From contig NZ_JAAEDL010000007.1 in assembly GCF_018129005.1 (NCBI RefSeq), positions 62,001-126,000 of the forward strand: DNA of 64,000 nucleotides, given 5' to 3'. The position numbers and the translations under genes were made by a program. This document shows, piece after piece, positions 34,380-42,815 of the stretch (its first letter is position 1; each line of letters opens with the position of its first letter). The notes below the pieces were generated by a model that saw nothing but the letters and a program-made list of their open reading frames with translations, was not told the DNA's origin and searched no databases. Source of the DNA: Neoroseomonas eburnea. GTDB lineage: Bacteria > Pseudomonadota > Alphaproteobacteria > Acetobacterales > Acetobacteraceae.

Positions 34380-36718
34380 GCCTGATCGGCCGCGCCGCAC
34401 CGCTTGCCCCGGACACGGTCAGCACGGCCGCCTGCGCGCATTGCGGCGCGCCGCTCGCGCCCGGCCAGGGGCGCTTCTGCTGCACCGGCTGCGAGGGCGC
34501 CCACGCGCTGGTCGCCGGCCTCGGCCTCGATGCCTTCTACCGCCGGCGGGAGACGGAAGCCGGCGCGCTGAAGCCGGACGCGATGGCGCCGGGTCTCGAC
34601 CTTGCCCCCTTCGTCAGCGCCGGGCGCGACGGCACGCAGCGGCTGGAACTGGTCGTTTCCGGCCTGACCTGCGGGGCATGCGTCTGGCTGGTGGAGCAGG
34701 CGCTGGCGGCGGAGGCCGATGTGCTCTCCGCGCGCGCTTCGCTCTCGGCCCGGCGGCTGACCGTGACCTGGCGGGGAGAGGCGGCGCGGGCGAATGACTT
34801 CGTCGCGCTGCTGGCGCGCCTCGGCTTTCGCGCGGCGCCCTGGTCGCCGGCCTGCCTGCGCGCGACGGAGGATGCCGAGGGGCGCGCGCTGACCCGCGCC
34901 CTCGGCATCGCGGCCTTCGGGTCGATGAACATCATGCTGATCTCCGTCGCCGTCTGGGTCGGCGGGGATATGGGGCCCGCGCTGCGCCACGCGCTGCACT
35001 GGCTGGCGGCGCTGATCGGCATGCCGGTGGTGCTGATCGCCGGGCTGCCCTTCTACGGATCGGCCTGGGCGGCGATCCGCGCGGGGCGGCCGAGCATGGA
35101 TCTCGCCGTGTCGCTCGGCGTGCTGGCGACGGCGGCGATGAGCCTGTCGGAGACGCTGCGCAACGGCCCCTACACCTGGTTCGACGGCGCGACCATGCTG
35201 CTGGCGCTGCTGCTGGCCGGCCGCGTCTTCGACCGCGCGGCGCGGCGGCGGGCGCGGCAGTCGGTCGCGGAACTGCTGGCGCTGCAGGAAGGCGTCGTCA
35301 GCCGCGTCCTGCCGGATGGCCGCACGGAGGCGGTGCCGGCGGAGAACGTCGCCGCCGGCGACCGCGTGCTGATCGCGGCGGGGGAACGGCTGCGGCTGGA
35401 CGGCGTGGCGGAGGCCGACGCGCTGCTCGACGCCGCAGCGACCACGGGCGAGAGCGTTCCCCGCAGCTTTGCCGCCGGCGATGCGCTGCCAGCCGGCGCG
35501 GTGAACATGGGCGCGGCCTTCGCGATGACGGTGACGGCGGCGGCGAAGGACGGCTCGCTCGCCGCCATGGCGCGGCTGCTGGAGCGTGCGGAGCAGGCCA
35601 AGGGCCGCTTCGTCGCCATCGCCGACCGCGCTTCCCGCTTCTACGTGCCGGTCGTGCATCTGGCGGCCGCCGCCACCTTCGCCGCCTGGTGGGGCGTGCT
35701 CGACGCGCCCTGGCAGGTCGCTCTGGTCAACGCCGTCTGCGTGCTGCTGATCACCTGCCCCTGCGCACTGGCGCTCGCCGTGCCGGCGGTGCAGGTGGTC
35801 GCGGTGGGCTCGCTGTTCCGCCGCGGCGTGCTCGTCACCTCCGCCACCGCGCTGGAGCGGCTCGCGACCGCCGACCATGCGGTGCTCGACAAGACCGGCA
35901 CGCTGACCGAAGGCCGCCCGGTGCTGATCCCCGCGGGCCAGGATCCGGCGCTGCTGCGCCGCGCGGCGGGGATGGCGAGGGCCTCCCGCCACCCGCTCGC
36001 CCAGGCGCTGCTGCGCGCCTGCCCGGATGCGCCGCTCGCCGAAGGCGTGCGGGAAGTGCCGGGCCAGGGCCTCGAAGCCGGCGCGGCGCGGCTGGGCTCC
36101 ACCGCCTTCTGCGGCATGGGGCCGTCCACCGACGGCATGACGCTGGCCTTCCGCGAGGGCGAGTCCGCCCCGGTGGCCTTCCGCTTCGCCGACCGCATGC
36201 GGGACGACGCGCCGGCCTCGGTCGCCGCGTTGAAGGCGCTCGGGCTGCCGGCCGAACTGCTCTCCGGCGACGGGGAGGGCGCGGTGGCGGGCCTCGCCTG
36301 GCAGGCCGGCGTGCCCGCCTGGCGGTCCGGCGCCGACCCCATCGCCAAGCAGGCGCGGATCGAGGCGCTGACGGCGGAGGGCCACCGCCCGCTGATGGTG
36401 GGCGATGGCATCAACGACGCCGCGGCGCTTGCCGCCGCCCATGTCTCGGCGAGCCCCGCCGGGGCGACCGACCTCGCGCAGACCGCGGCCGACCTGGTGC
36501 TGCAGCGGGAAGGTCTGTCCGCCCTGCCGGCGGCGATCCGCACGGCGCGGCGGGCACAGGCGATCGCGCGGGAGAACATCGTCTTCTCCCTGGTCTACAA
36601 CGTGCTGGCGGTGCCGGCGGCGATGGCGGGGCTGGTGACGCCGCTGATCGCGGCGCTGGTCATGGCCTCCTCCTCCCTCATCGTCGTGCTGAACGCGCTG
36701 CGCGCGGGAAAGGAGTAG
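34376..36718 (+). CDS. ccoI: Copper-translocating P1B-type ATPase CcoI (FixI)
   Basis: 780 residues. N-terminal metal sites: Cys20/Cys23 (CAHCG), CCTGC at 35-39, and GLTCGAC (Cys99/Cys102) in a HMA domain. Then come eight membrane helices with the CPC motif TCPCALAL (about 460), the TTGESVP actuator motif, DKTGT phosphorylation site (about 505), the HP motif in ASRHPLAQ and GDGIND (about 677). CcoI-type pumps move copper out of the cytoplasm for the CuB site of cbb3 oxidase, which fits its place after ccoH. Confidence 0.96.
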   Translation: MSLIGRAAPLAPDTVSTAACAHCGAPLAPGQGRFCCTGCEGAHALVAGLGLDAFYRRRETEAGALKPDAMAPGLDLAPFVSAGRDGTQRLELVVSGLTCGACVWLVEQALAAEADVLSARASLSARRLTVTWRGEAARANDFVALLARLGFRAAPWSPACLRATEDAEGRALTRALGIAAFGSMNIMLISVAVWVGGDMGPALRHALHWLAALIGMPVVLIAGLPFYGSAWAAIRAGRPSMDLAVSLGVLATAAMSLSETLRNGPYTWFDGATMLLALLLAGRVFDRAARRRARQSVAELLALQEGVVSRVLPDGRTEAVPAENVAAGDRVLIAAGERLRLDGVAEADALLDAAATTGESVPRSFAAGDALPAGAVNMGAAFAMTVTAAAKDGSLAAMARLLERAEQAKGRFVAIADRASRFYVPVVHLAAAATFAAWWGVLDAPWQVALVNAVCVLLITCPCALALAVPAVQVVAVGSLFRRGVLVTSATALERLATADHAVLDKTGTLTEGRPVLIPAGQDPALLRRAAGMARASRHPLAQALLRACPDAPLAEGVREVPGQGLEAGAARLGSTAFCGMGPSTDGMTLAFREGESAPVAFRFADRMRDDAPASVAALKALGLPAELLSGDGEGAVAGLAWQAGVPAWRSGADPIAKQARIEALTAEGHRPLMVGDGINDAAALAAAHVSASPAGATDLAQTAADLVLQREGLSALPAAIRTARRAQAIARENIVFSLVYNVLAVPAAMAGLVTPLIAALVMASSSLIVVLNALRAGKE

Positions 36719-36722
36719 GGCG

Positions 36723-36887
36723 ATGGATTCGCTGCTGGTGCTGGTGCCGGTCTCGCTCTTCCTGGGGTTCCTCGGGCTTCTGGGATTCCTCTGGGCGCTG
36801 CGGTCGCGCCAGTACGACGACCTTGAGGGTGCGGCGTCCCGCATCCTCTTCGACGACGATCATCCCCGGAAGGAGACGCCGAAATGA
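36723..36887 (+). CDS. ccoS: cbb3-type oxidase assembly protein CcoS
   Basis: 54 residues: one helix (LLVLVPVSLFLGFLGLLGFLW) followed by ALRSRQYDDLEGAASRILFDDD, the hallmark of CcoS. It is needed for cofactor insertion into CcoN. It starts four bases after ccoI and overlaps the next small gene by 4 bases. Confidence 0.95.
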   Translation: MDSLLVLVPVSLFLGFLGLLGFLWALRSRQYDDLEGAASRILFDDDHPRKETPK

Positions 36888-37066
36888 GCGGTTCCCGCGT
36901 GTTGTTCATGTTGCTCTACGGCGCGATCGCGCTGCTCGGCCTGTTCACGGCGGCGGCGGCGCGCGACGTCGGCATCTCCATCTTCGGCTGGGGCATGCTG
37001 CTGTTCGGCGTGCTCAACGCCTTCAACAGCATCAAGGTGCATTACGACGAGAAGGAACAGCACTGA
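36884..37066 (+). CDS. Small two-helix membrane protein at the end of the cco operon
   Basis: 60 residues with two hydrophobic segments (VLFMLLYGAIALLGLFTAAAA and IFGWGMLLFGVLNAFNSI) and a hydrophilic end (KVHYDEKEQH). It starts in the ccoS stop (ATGA), so it is co-translated with the oxidase assembly genes. I do not recognise a named family. Its position suggests a role in the oxidase or its assembly. The hairpin at 37077 follows. Confidence 0.8.
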   Translation: MSGSRVLFMLLYGAIALLGLFTAAAARDVGISIFGWGMLLFGVLNAFNSIKVHYDEKEQH

Positions 37067-37076
37067 GAGTTTGCAT

Positions 37077-37102
37077 GGAAAGGCGCCGTGCGGCGCTTTT
37101 CC
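37077..37102 (+). terminator. Probable terminator of the cco operon
   Basis: A 10-bp stem (GGAAAGGCGC against GCGCTTTTCC, one G-T pair) with a 6-base loop, 10 bases after the last stop codon. The stem itself ends in TTTTCC rather than a free T-run, so it may be only partly efficient. Confidence 0.55.
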
Positions 37103-37173
37103 AGGTCAGGCGCGGGACCGCATCCCCACCCGGCCACCCATTCCAGCATGCTGACGTGGGTGGCCGGGCCGGG

Positions 37174-37351
37174 GTGCGGGCCGGTGCCGGACTTTCCACA
37201 CGGTCTCTGAGGCCCACGGGGCCTGCCTGGCCTTGCGGCCCGAGGCGAGGCCAAAGCGGCCGCACGGTTGGTCGCCGTCCGACGCTTGATACCGGTCAGC
37301 CTTTCGGCTGCCTCGGCATCGGGGCCTTGATTCCGGGCGCGGCCGCGCCAT
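37174..37351 (-). repeat. Dispersed intergenic repeat, type 2, copy 2
   Basis: Read on the minus strand it shows, in order, GCGCGGCCGCGC, a CAGCC-GAAA-GGCTG hairpin (37297-37310), CGGTATCA, then about 80 unrelated bases and CAGAGACCGT-GTGGAAAGTCCGG. The same blocks, without the extra 80 bases, occur at 57165-57258 on the plus strand. Confidence 0.65.
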
Positions 37352-37429
37352 CAGGCCCGCGCGCGAAACTGCTGCGCTTGGCCGCCGACAGGGCGGCAGC
37401 AAGGCCCGGCGATATGGGGGCGCAAGGCA

Positions 37430-37882
37430 TCACGGCACCGGCGACAGCACACGCTTGAGGCAGCGCAGCGTGAAGGCCGTGCGTGTGTGGCGCACGCCGG
37501 GCAGGCGGTAGATCTTCTCCCGCAGCAGGCGCTCATACCCCGCCGTGCCGCCGACCGCGGCCTTCAGCACGTAGTCGTACTCGCCCGTCACCAGCCAGCA
37601 TTCGAGCACCTCGGGCATGGCGCTGACCGCTTCCTCGAAGCGTTTCAGGTTCTCGTCGTCGTGGCGTTCCATCATCACTTCCAGGAACACCGTGTCAGGC
37701 AGGCCGAGTGCCGCCTGATCCAGTACGGCATGGTAGCCCTGGATCACCCCGGACTGTTCGAGCCGCTTCACCCGCGTCCAGCAGGGGGAGGGGGAGAGGC
37801 CCACCTCCTCGGCCAGCTCGGCATTGGTCAGGCGTGCCCGGCGGGAGAGGGCGCGGAGGATCCGGCGGTCGGTGGCGTCCAT
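37430..37882 (-). CDS. Lrp/AsnC-family transcriptional regulator
   Basis: 150 residues from the ATG at 37882. The N-terminal helix-turn-helix reads MDATDRRILRALSRRARLTNAELAEEVGLSPSPCW (partly), and the C-terminal RAM domain includes VLECWLVTGEYDYVLKAAVGG, the usual effector-binding pocket region. Lrp proteins sense amino acids. It is divergent from the fused indolepyruvate oxidoreductase gene with 110 bases between, so it probably controls that gene in response to an amino or keto acid. Confidence 0.93.
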   Translation of the reverse strand: MDATDRRILRALSRRARLTNAELAEEVGLSPSPCWTRVKRLEQSGVIQGYHAVLDQAALGLPDTVFLEVMMERHDDENLKRFEEAVSAMPEVLECWLVTGEYDYVLKAAVGGTAGYERLLREKIYRLPGVRHTRTAFTLRCLKRVLSPVP

Positions 37883-37992
37883 GGCGGAAGCATGTTCCGC
37901 ATTTTCGGCGCTGCACAACAGGAAACGGAAGAAAACGCTGCGAAGCCGGCCCCATCATCCTGCCATTGGCAGAACCCGGGGGACCGCCCAAC

Positions 37993-40900
37993 ATGACCGT
38001 CATGGGCAGCATCATCCGACCCGACGCGACGCTCGAGGAACGCTGGGACGCCAGCGGCGGGCCGGTGCTGCTGACCGGCACCCAGGCGCTGGTCCGCCTG
38101 CCCATGCTGCGGCGGGAGATGGACGCCGCGCTCGGATGGAAGACGGGTGGCTTCATCTCGGGCTATCGCGGCTCGCCGCTCGGCGGCTTCGACAAGGAGC
38201 TGGCGCGGCAGGCGAAGCGGCTCAAGGCGCATGACATCGTCTTCCAGCCCGGGCTGAACGAGGACCTCGCCGCCACCGCCGTCTGGGGCTCGCAGCAGGT
38301 GGGGCTGACGCCGGGCGGGCGGGTCGATGGCGTCTTCGCCATCTGGTACGGCAAGGGGCCGGGGGTGGACCGCTCGGGCGACGTGCTGCGGCACGCGAAC
38401 AGCGCCGGCACCATGCCGAAGGGCGGCGTGCTGGCGCTGGCGGGCGATGATCCGTCGAGCAAGTCGTCGACCATCACCTCCGGCTGCGAATACGCTTTCA
38501 TCGATGCCGAGATCCCGGTGCTCGACCCCGCCGATGTCGCGGAGGTGCTGGAATTCGGCCTGAAGGGCATCGCGCTGTCGCGCTTCGCCGGCACCTGGGC
38601 GGGCATGAAATGCGTCGCGGACACGATGGATGCGTCGATGACGGTGCTGCTCGACCCGGCGCGCTACGCGACGCGCGATCCGGTCGGCCTGCCCGTGCCG
38701 CCGGACGGGCTGCATATCCGGCTGCGCGACACGCCGCTCGCGCAGGAAGAGCGGCTGCGCCACTTCAAGCTGCCGCATGCGGTCGCCTTCGCCCGCGCCA
38801 ACGGCTTCGACCGCATCGTGCTCGACGGGCCCGATGCCCGTTTCGGCATCGCCGTGCGCGGAAAGGCCTATGCCGTCTTCCGCCAGGCGCTGGAGGAGGC
38901 GGGCATCTCGGAGGCCTTCGCGCGCGAGCACGGCTTGCGCATCTGGAAGGTCGGCCTCGCCTGGCCGATGGACGAGGAGGCGGCGCGCGCCTTCGCCGAC
39001 GGGCTGGAGGAGATCCTCGTCATCGAGGACCGCCGGCCTCTGCTGGAATGGCAGCTCCGCGACGCGCTGTTCCATGCGCCCAGCCGCCCGCGCGTCACCG
39101 GCAAGAAGGACGAGAATGGCCGCCCGCTGCTCTCCGACCTGACCGAGCTCGATGTCGGCCAGATCCTGCGCGCGCTCGCCGCCCGCCTGCCGGCGCCGCT
39201 GCGCACCAACCGGCTGCATGAGCGCATCGCCGAACTCGACGCGCTCGCCGCCGCGCAGGAGGTGCCGCTGCACCTGCGCGACCCGTATTTCTGCCCGGGC
39301 TGCCCGCACAACACCTCGACCCGCCTGCCGGAAGGCTCGCGCGCGCTGGCCGGCATCGGCTGCCACTACCTGGCGAAGAACATGGACCGGAACTCGGACC
39401 TGTTCACCCAGATGGGCGGGGAGGGCATCCCCTGGATCGGCCAGGCGCCCTTCACCACCGAGGAGCACGTCTTCGCCAATGTCGGCGACGGCACCTGGGG
39501 CCATTCCGGCAGCCTGACGGTGCGCTTCGCGGTGGCCTCCAAGGCCAACATGACCTTCAAGATCCTGGTCAACAGCGCGGTCGCCATGACCGGCGGCCAG
39601 ACGCCCGAAGGCGAGATCGACGTCCCCCACATCGCGGCGCAGCTCCACGCGGAAGGCGTCGGGCGCATCGAGATCGTCTCCGACGACCCGGACCGCCATC
39701 GCGGCAATCCGCTGATCCCGGCGGGCACCGGCTTCCATCACCGTGCCGAGCTCGACGCCGTGCAGAAGGCGCTGCGCGGCGTGAAGGGCGTGACGGCGAT
39801 CATCTACGACCAGGAATGCGCGACGGAACGCCGTCGCAAGCGCAAGCGCGACCTGGCGCCCAGGGCGGAACGCCGGGTGATGATCAACCCGCGCGTCTGC
39901 GAGGATTGCGGCGACTGCTCGCGCGCGTCGAACTGCCTCGCCGTCGAGCCGTTGGACACCGAATTCGGCCGCAAGCGGAAGATCGACCAGTCCGCCTGCA
40001 ACCAGGACCTCTCCTGCGTGGACGGCTTCTGCCCGTCCTTCGTCACCCTGGTCGGCGCCAGGCCGGCGGAGCACCAGGTCACCGCCTCCGGCGCCGCGCC
40101 GCCCGAACCCGTGCGCCCCGAGGTGCAGGGCGAAGCCTGGAACCTGCTGATGGCCGGCGTGGGCGGGCAGGGGGTTTCCTCGCTGGCGGCGATCCTGGCG
40201 CAGGCGGCGCATCTCGAAGGGCGGCCGGTGCGCAGCCTCGATTTCCTCGGCCTCGCGCAGAAGGGCGGCGGCGTCTATGCGCAGCTCCGCATCGGCGCGC
40301 CCGGCGCGGCGCCCGAGAGCATCGCCGGCGCGCGCATCGGTGCCGGCTCCGCGGACCTGCTGATCGCCGCCGACATGGTGGTGGCGCATGGGCGGACGGC
40401 GCGGCCGCTGCTCGGCCCGGGGCGCACGGCCGCGGTGGTGAACGCCGACCTCGCGCCCACGGCGCAGTTCGTGAAGGACACCGGCACGCGCTACCACGCC
40501 GCCGAGATGCTCGCGAGCATCCGCGCCGCCTGCCGCGAAACCATCGCCCTGCCGGGCGCGACGCGCGTCACGGAAGAACTGGGCGACGGCGTCTACCTCA
40601 ACGTCTTCCTGCTCGGCATCGCCTATCAGCGTGGGCTGGTGCCGCTGTCCGCTGAGGCGATCGGGCGTGCGCTGGAACTGAACGGCGCACAGGTGGCGCT
40701 GAACAAGGAGGCCTTCGCCCGCGGCCGTGCCGCCGCGCTCGAGGACCTCGCCCCGCCCGCCCATGCCGCGGAGACGCTGGACGCGCTGGTCGCCCGCCGT
40801 GTCGGCGACCTCACCGCCTACCAGAACGCCCGCTACGCGCGCGGCTATGCCGAGTTCGTCGCGCGGGTGCGCGCGGCGGAGCAGGCGGCGCTGCCGGGAG

Positions 40901-41412
40901 AGGAACGCCTCTCGCGCGCCGTCGCGACGCAGCTCCATCGCCTGATGGCCACCAAGGACGAGTATGAGGTCGCCCGCCTCCACAGCCTGCCCGAGTGGAA
41001 GGACGCGCTGCTGCGCGGCTTCACCGGCACGCAGCGGATCGAGATGCACCTTGCCCCGCCGGTGCTGGCCAAGGCCGATCCTTCCACCGGACTGCCGCGG
41101 AAGCGCGCCTTCGGGCCGTGGATGCTGAAGGCGATGGGCTGGCTGCGTCACGGGAAGGTGCTGCGCGGCACGGTGCTGGATCCCTTCGGGCACACCGAGG
41201 AACGCCGTACCGAGCGCGCCCTGCCCGGCGAGTTCCGCGCTGGCGTGGAACGCCATCTCATGGCGCTGTCGCCGGCGACGCATGCGCGGGCCTGCGACTG
41301 GGTGGAGGCCTGGGCGGGCGTGAAGGGCTTCGGGCATGTGAAGGCGCGCAACCTGGCCGGGGTGCGGGCGCGGCTGGCGGCGATCGAGGCGCCGGCGATC
41401 GCCGCAGAGTGA
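37993..41412 (+). CDS. Fused indolepyruvate ferredoxin oxidoreductase (alpha-beta type)
   Basis: 1139-residue single-chain 2-oxoacid:ferredoxin oxidoreductase. The N-terminal region (about 1-400) is the pyrimidine-domain part (LTGTQALVRLPMLRREMD, TGGFISGYRGSPLGGFD); residues about 430-620 bind thiamine diphosphate (PYFCPGCPHNTSTRLP, IGCHYLAKNMDR, GDGTWGHSGS). A Cys-rich stretch (about 636-682: CEDCGDC, C, C, C) looks able to hold FeS clusters. The gamma-like domain starts near 715 (MAGVGGQGVSSLAAILAQAA). It decarboxylates aryl or branched keto acids to acyl-CoA. The start MTVMGSI has no strong ribosome site. Partner regulation by the divergent Lrp gene is likely. Confidence 0.92.
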   Translation: MTVMGSIIRPDATLEERWDASGGPVLLTGTQALVRLPMLRREMDAALGWKTGGFISGYRGSPLGGFDKELARQAKRLKAHDIVFQPGLNEDLAATAVWGSQQVGLTPGGRVDGVFAIWYGKGPGVDRSGDVLRHANSAGTMPKGGVLALAGDDPSSKSSTITSGCEYAFIDAEIPVLDPADVAEVLEFGLKGIALSRFAGTWAGMKCVADTMDASMTVLLDPARYATRDPVGLPVPPDGLHIRLRDTPLAQEERLRHFKLPHAVAFARANGFDRIVLDGPDARFGIAVRGKAYAVFRQALEEAGISEAFAREHGLRIWKVGLAWPMDEEAARAFADGLEEILVIEDRRPLLEWQLRDALFHAPSRPRVTGKKDENGRPLLSDLTELDVGQILRALAARLPAPLRTNRLHERIAELDALAAAQEVPLHLRDPYFCPGCPHNTSTRLPEGSRALAGIGCHYLAKNMDRNSDLFTQMGGEGIPWIGQAPFTTEEHVFANVGDGTWGHSGSLTVRFAVASKANMTFKILVNSAVAMTGGQTPEGEIDVPHIAAQLHAEGVGRIEIVSDDPDRHRGNPLIPAGTGFHHRAELDAVQKALRGVKGVTAIIYDQECATERRRKRKRDLAPRAERRVMINPRVCEDCGDCSRASNCLAVEPLDTEFGRKRKIDQSACNQDLSCVDGFCPSFVTLVGARPAEHQVTASGAAPPEPVRPEVQGEAWNLLMAGVGGQGVSSLAAILAQAAHLEGRPVRSLDFLGLAQKGGGVYAQLRIGAPGAAPESIAGARIGAGSADLLIAADMVVAHGRTARPLLGPGRTAAVVNADLAPTAQFVKDTGTRYHAAEMLASIRAACRETIALPGATRVTEELGDGVYLNVFLLGIAYQRGLVPLSAEAIGRALELNGAQVALNKEAFARGRAAALEDLAPPAHAAETLDALVARRVGDLTAYQNARYARGYAEFVARVRAAEQAALPGEERLSRAVATQLHRLMATKDEYEVARLHSLPEWKDALLRGFTGTQRIEMHLAPPVLAKADPSTGLPRKRAFGPWMLKAMGWLRHGKVLRGTVLDPFGHTEERRTERALPGEFRAGVERHLMALSPATHARACDWVEAWAGVKGFGHVKARNLAGVRARLAAIEAPAIAAE

Positions 41413-41573
41413 AGGCTGGGGGAGGAGAACCTCCCCCAAACCCCCTCCCTTCTTTGTCTCCCGGCACTTTCCCCCGTCGCAGTCCCCAATTCCCAAAGAA
41501 GGTTGAGGGGGGCGTGGGGGGAGAAGTTCTCTTCTCCCCCCACTCCGCTATCGTGCCTCCAGGGGGGAGCCCA
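41413..41573. repeat. Intergenic block of three stacked hairpins
   Basis: The whole gap is inverted repeats: a 9-bp hairpin with an AGAA loop (41417-41438), a longer stem between 41441-41455 and 41495-41511 with a 2-base bulge, and a perfect 12-bp hairpin with a TTCT loop (41515-41542). The A/G-rich and C/T-rich arms resemble those of 58193-58235. The block ends 18 bases before the ribosome site of the next gene. Confidence 0.85.
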
Positions 41574-42722
41574 ATGACCCAATTCTTCGACCTGCCCGAG
41601 GCCACGCGCGAGCTGCAATCCGTCGCCCGCGACTTCGCCCGCGATGTCCTCGCGCCCAATGCGAGGCGCTGGGACGAGGAGCGCCACTTCCCGGTCGAGG
41701 AAATGCGCGAGGCGGCGGCGCTCGGCATGGCCGCGCTCTATGTGCGCGAGGATTCCGGCGGCGCCGGCCTGACGCGGCTCGACGCCGCGGTGGTGTTCGA
41801 GGCCCTGGCGACCGGCTGTCCGACCGTCGCGGCCTATCTTTCCATCCACAACATGGTCGCCTGGATGATCGACCGCTTCGGCAGCGACGCGCAGCGCGCG
41901 GAGCACCTGCCGGCGCTGATCACCATGGATTGCGTCGCCTCCTATGCCCTGACCGAGCCGGGATCGGGTTCGGATGCCGCGGCCCTGCGCACGCGCGCGG
42001 CGCGCGACAACGAGGGCTATGTGCTGAACGGCACCAAGCAGTTCATCTCCGGCGCCGGGGTGTCCGACCTCTATTTGACCATGGTGCGCACGGGGGGCGA
42101 GGGGCCATCGGGAATCTCCGCCCTGCTGATCCCGAAGGAGACGCCCGGCCTCTCCTTCGGCGCCAATGAGCGCAAGATGGGCTGGAACGCCCAGCCGACG
42201 CGCCAGGTGATCTTCCAGGATGCGCGCGTGCCGGCGACGGCACTGCTCGGCGAGGAAGGGCAGGGGTTCCGCTTCGCCATGGCGGGGCTCGACGGAGGGC
42301 GGCTCAACATCGCCGCCTGCTCGCTGGGCGGCGCCGAGGCCGCGCTCGACATCGCGCTGGCCTATACGAAGGAACGGCGCGCCTTCGGCAAGGCGGTCGC
42401 GGAGTTCCAGAACACCCAGTTCCGCCTCGCCGACATGCGCATCGAACTGGAGGCGGCGCGCGCGCTGCTCTGGCGCGCCTGCGCCAAGCTCGATGCGCGG
42501 GCGCCGGACGCCACCGCCTTCTGCGCCATGGCCAAGCGGTTCGTCACCGACACCTGCTCGCGCGTCGCGGATGATGCGCTGCAGCTTCTTGGCGGGTACG
42601 GGTACCTCGCCGACTACGGCATCGAGAAGATCGTGCGGGATCTGCGCGTGCATCGCATCCTGGAAGGCACCAACGAGATCATGCGCATGATCGTGGCGCG
42701 GCAGATGCTCGGGGCGCGCTGA
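41574..42722 (+). CDS. Acyl-CoA dehydrogenase (isobutyryl-CoA dehydrogenase-like)
   Basis: 382 residues, full-length flavoprotein. Motifs: ALTEPGSGSDAAALRT (FAD/substrate site), KQFISGAG, KMGWNAQPTRQVIFQDARVP, EFQNTQFRLADM, LLGGYGYLADYGIEKIVRDLRVHRILEGTNEIMRM (partly), where the Glu of LEGT is the likely catalytic base. SIHNMVAWMIDRFGS resembles the short/branched-chain (ACAD8) group. It follows the keto-acid oxidoreductase on the same strand, so both may act on branched- or aromatic-chain acyl-CoA. GGGGGGAG precedes the ATG. Confidence 0.93.
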   Translation: MTQFFDLPEATRELQSVARDFARDVLAPNARRWDEERHFPVEEMREAAALGMAALYVREDSGGAGLTRLDAAVVFEALATGCPTVAAYLSIHNMVAWMIDRFGSDAQRAEHLPALITMDCVASYALTEPGSGSDAAALRTRAARDNEGYVLNGTKQFISGAGVSDLYLTMVRTGGEGPSGISALLIPKETPGLSFGANERKMGWNAQPTRQVIFQDARVPATALLGEEGQGFRFAMAGLDGGRLNIAACSLGGAEAALDIALAYTKERRAFGKAVAEFQNTQFRLADMRIELEAARALLWRACAKLDARAPDATAFCAMAKRFVTDTCSRVADDALQLLGGYGYLADYGIEKIVRDLRVHRILEGTNEIMRMIVARQMLGAR

Positions 42723-42815
42723 CGGCGGCACGGCGCGGCGGCGCGGGGCCGTCCGCGCGCCGGGCCGAAGCCCGAATGCCAACGGCACGAAGGATGATGC
42801 TTCGCGCGGTTGCCG

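Larger units (their letters stand above)
37067..37429. other. Gene-free stretch after the cco operon with a dispersed repeat
   Basis: About 360 bases between the convergent cco operon and the Lrp gene. It holds the terminator-like hairpin at 37077-37102 and a type 2 repeat copy at 37174-37351. No gene is supported. Confidence 0.6.

Noticed and set aside
37828-41496. Open frame of over 1200 codons antisense to the oxidoreductase
   Set aside because: Caused by GC-rich third positions of the real gene; no motifs, and the sense strand has all the catalytic signatures.
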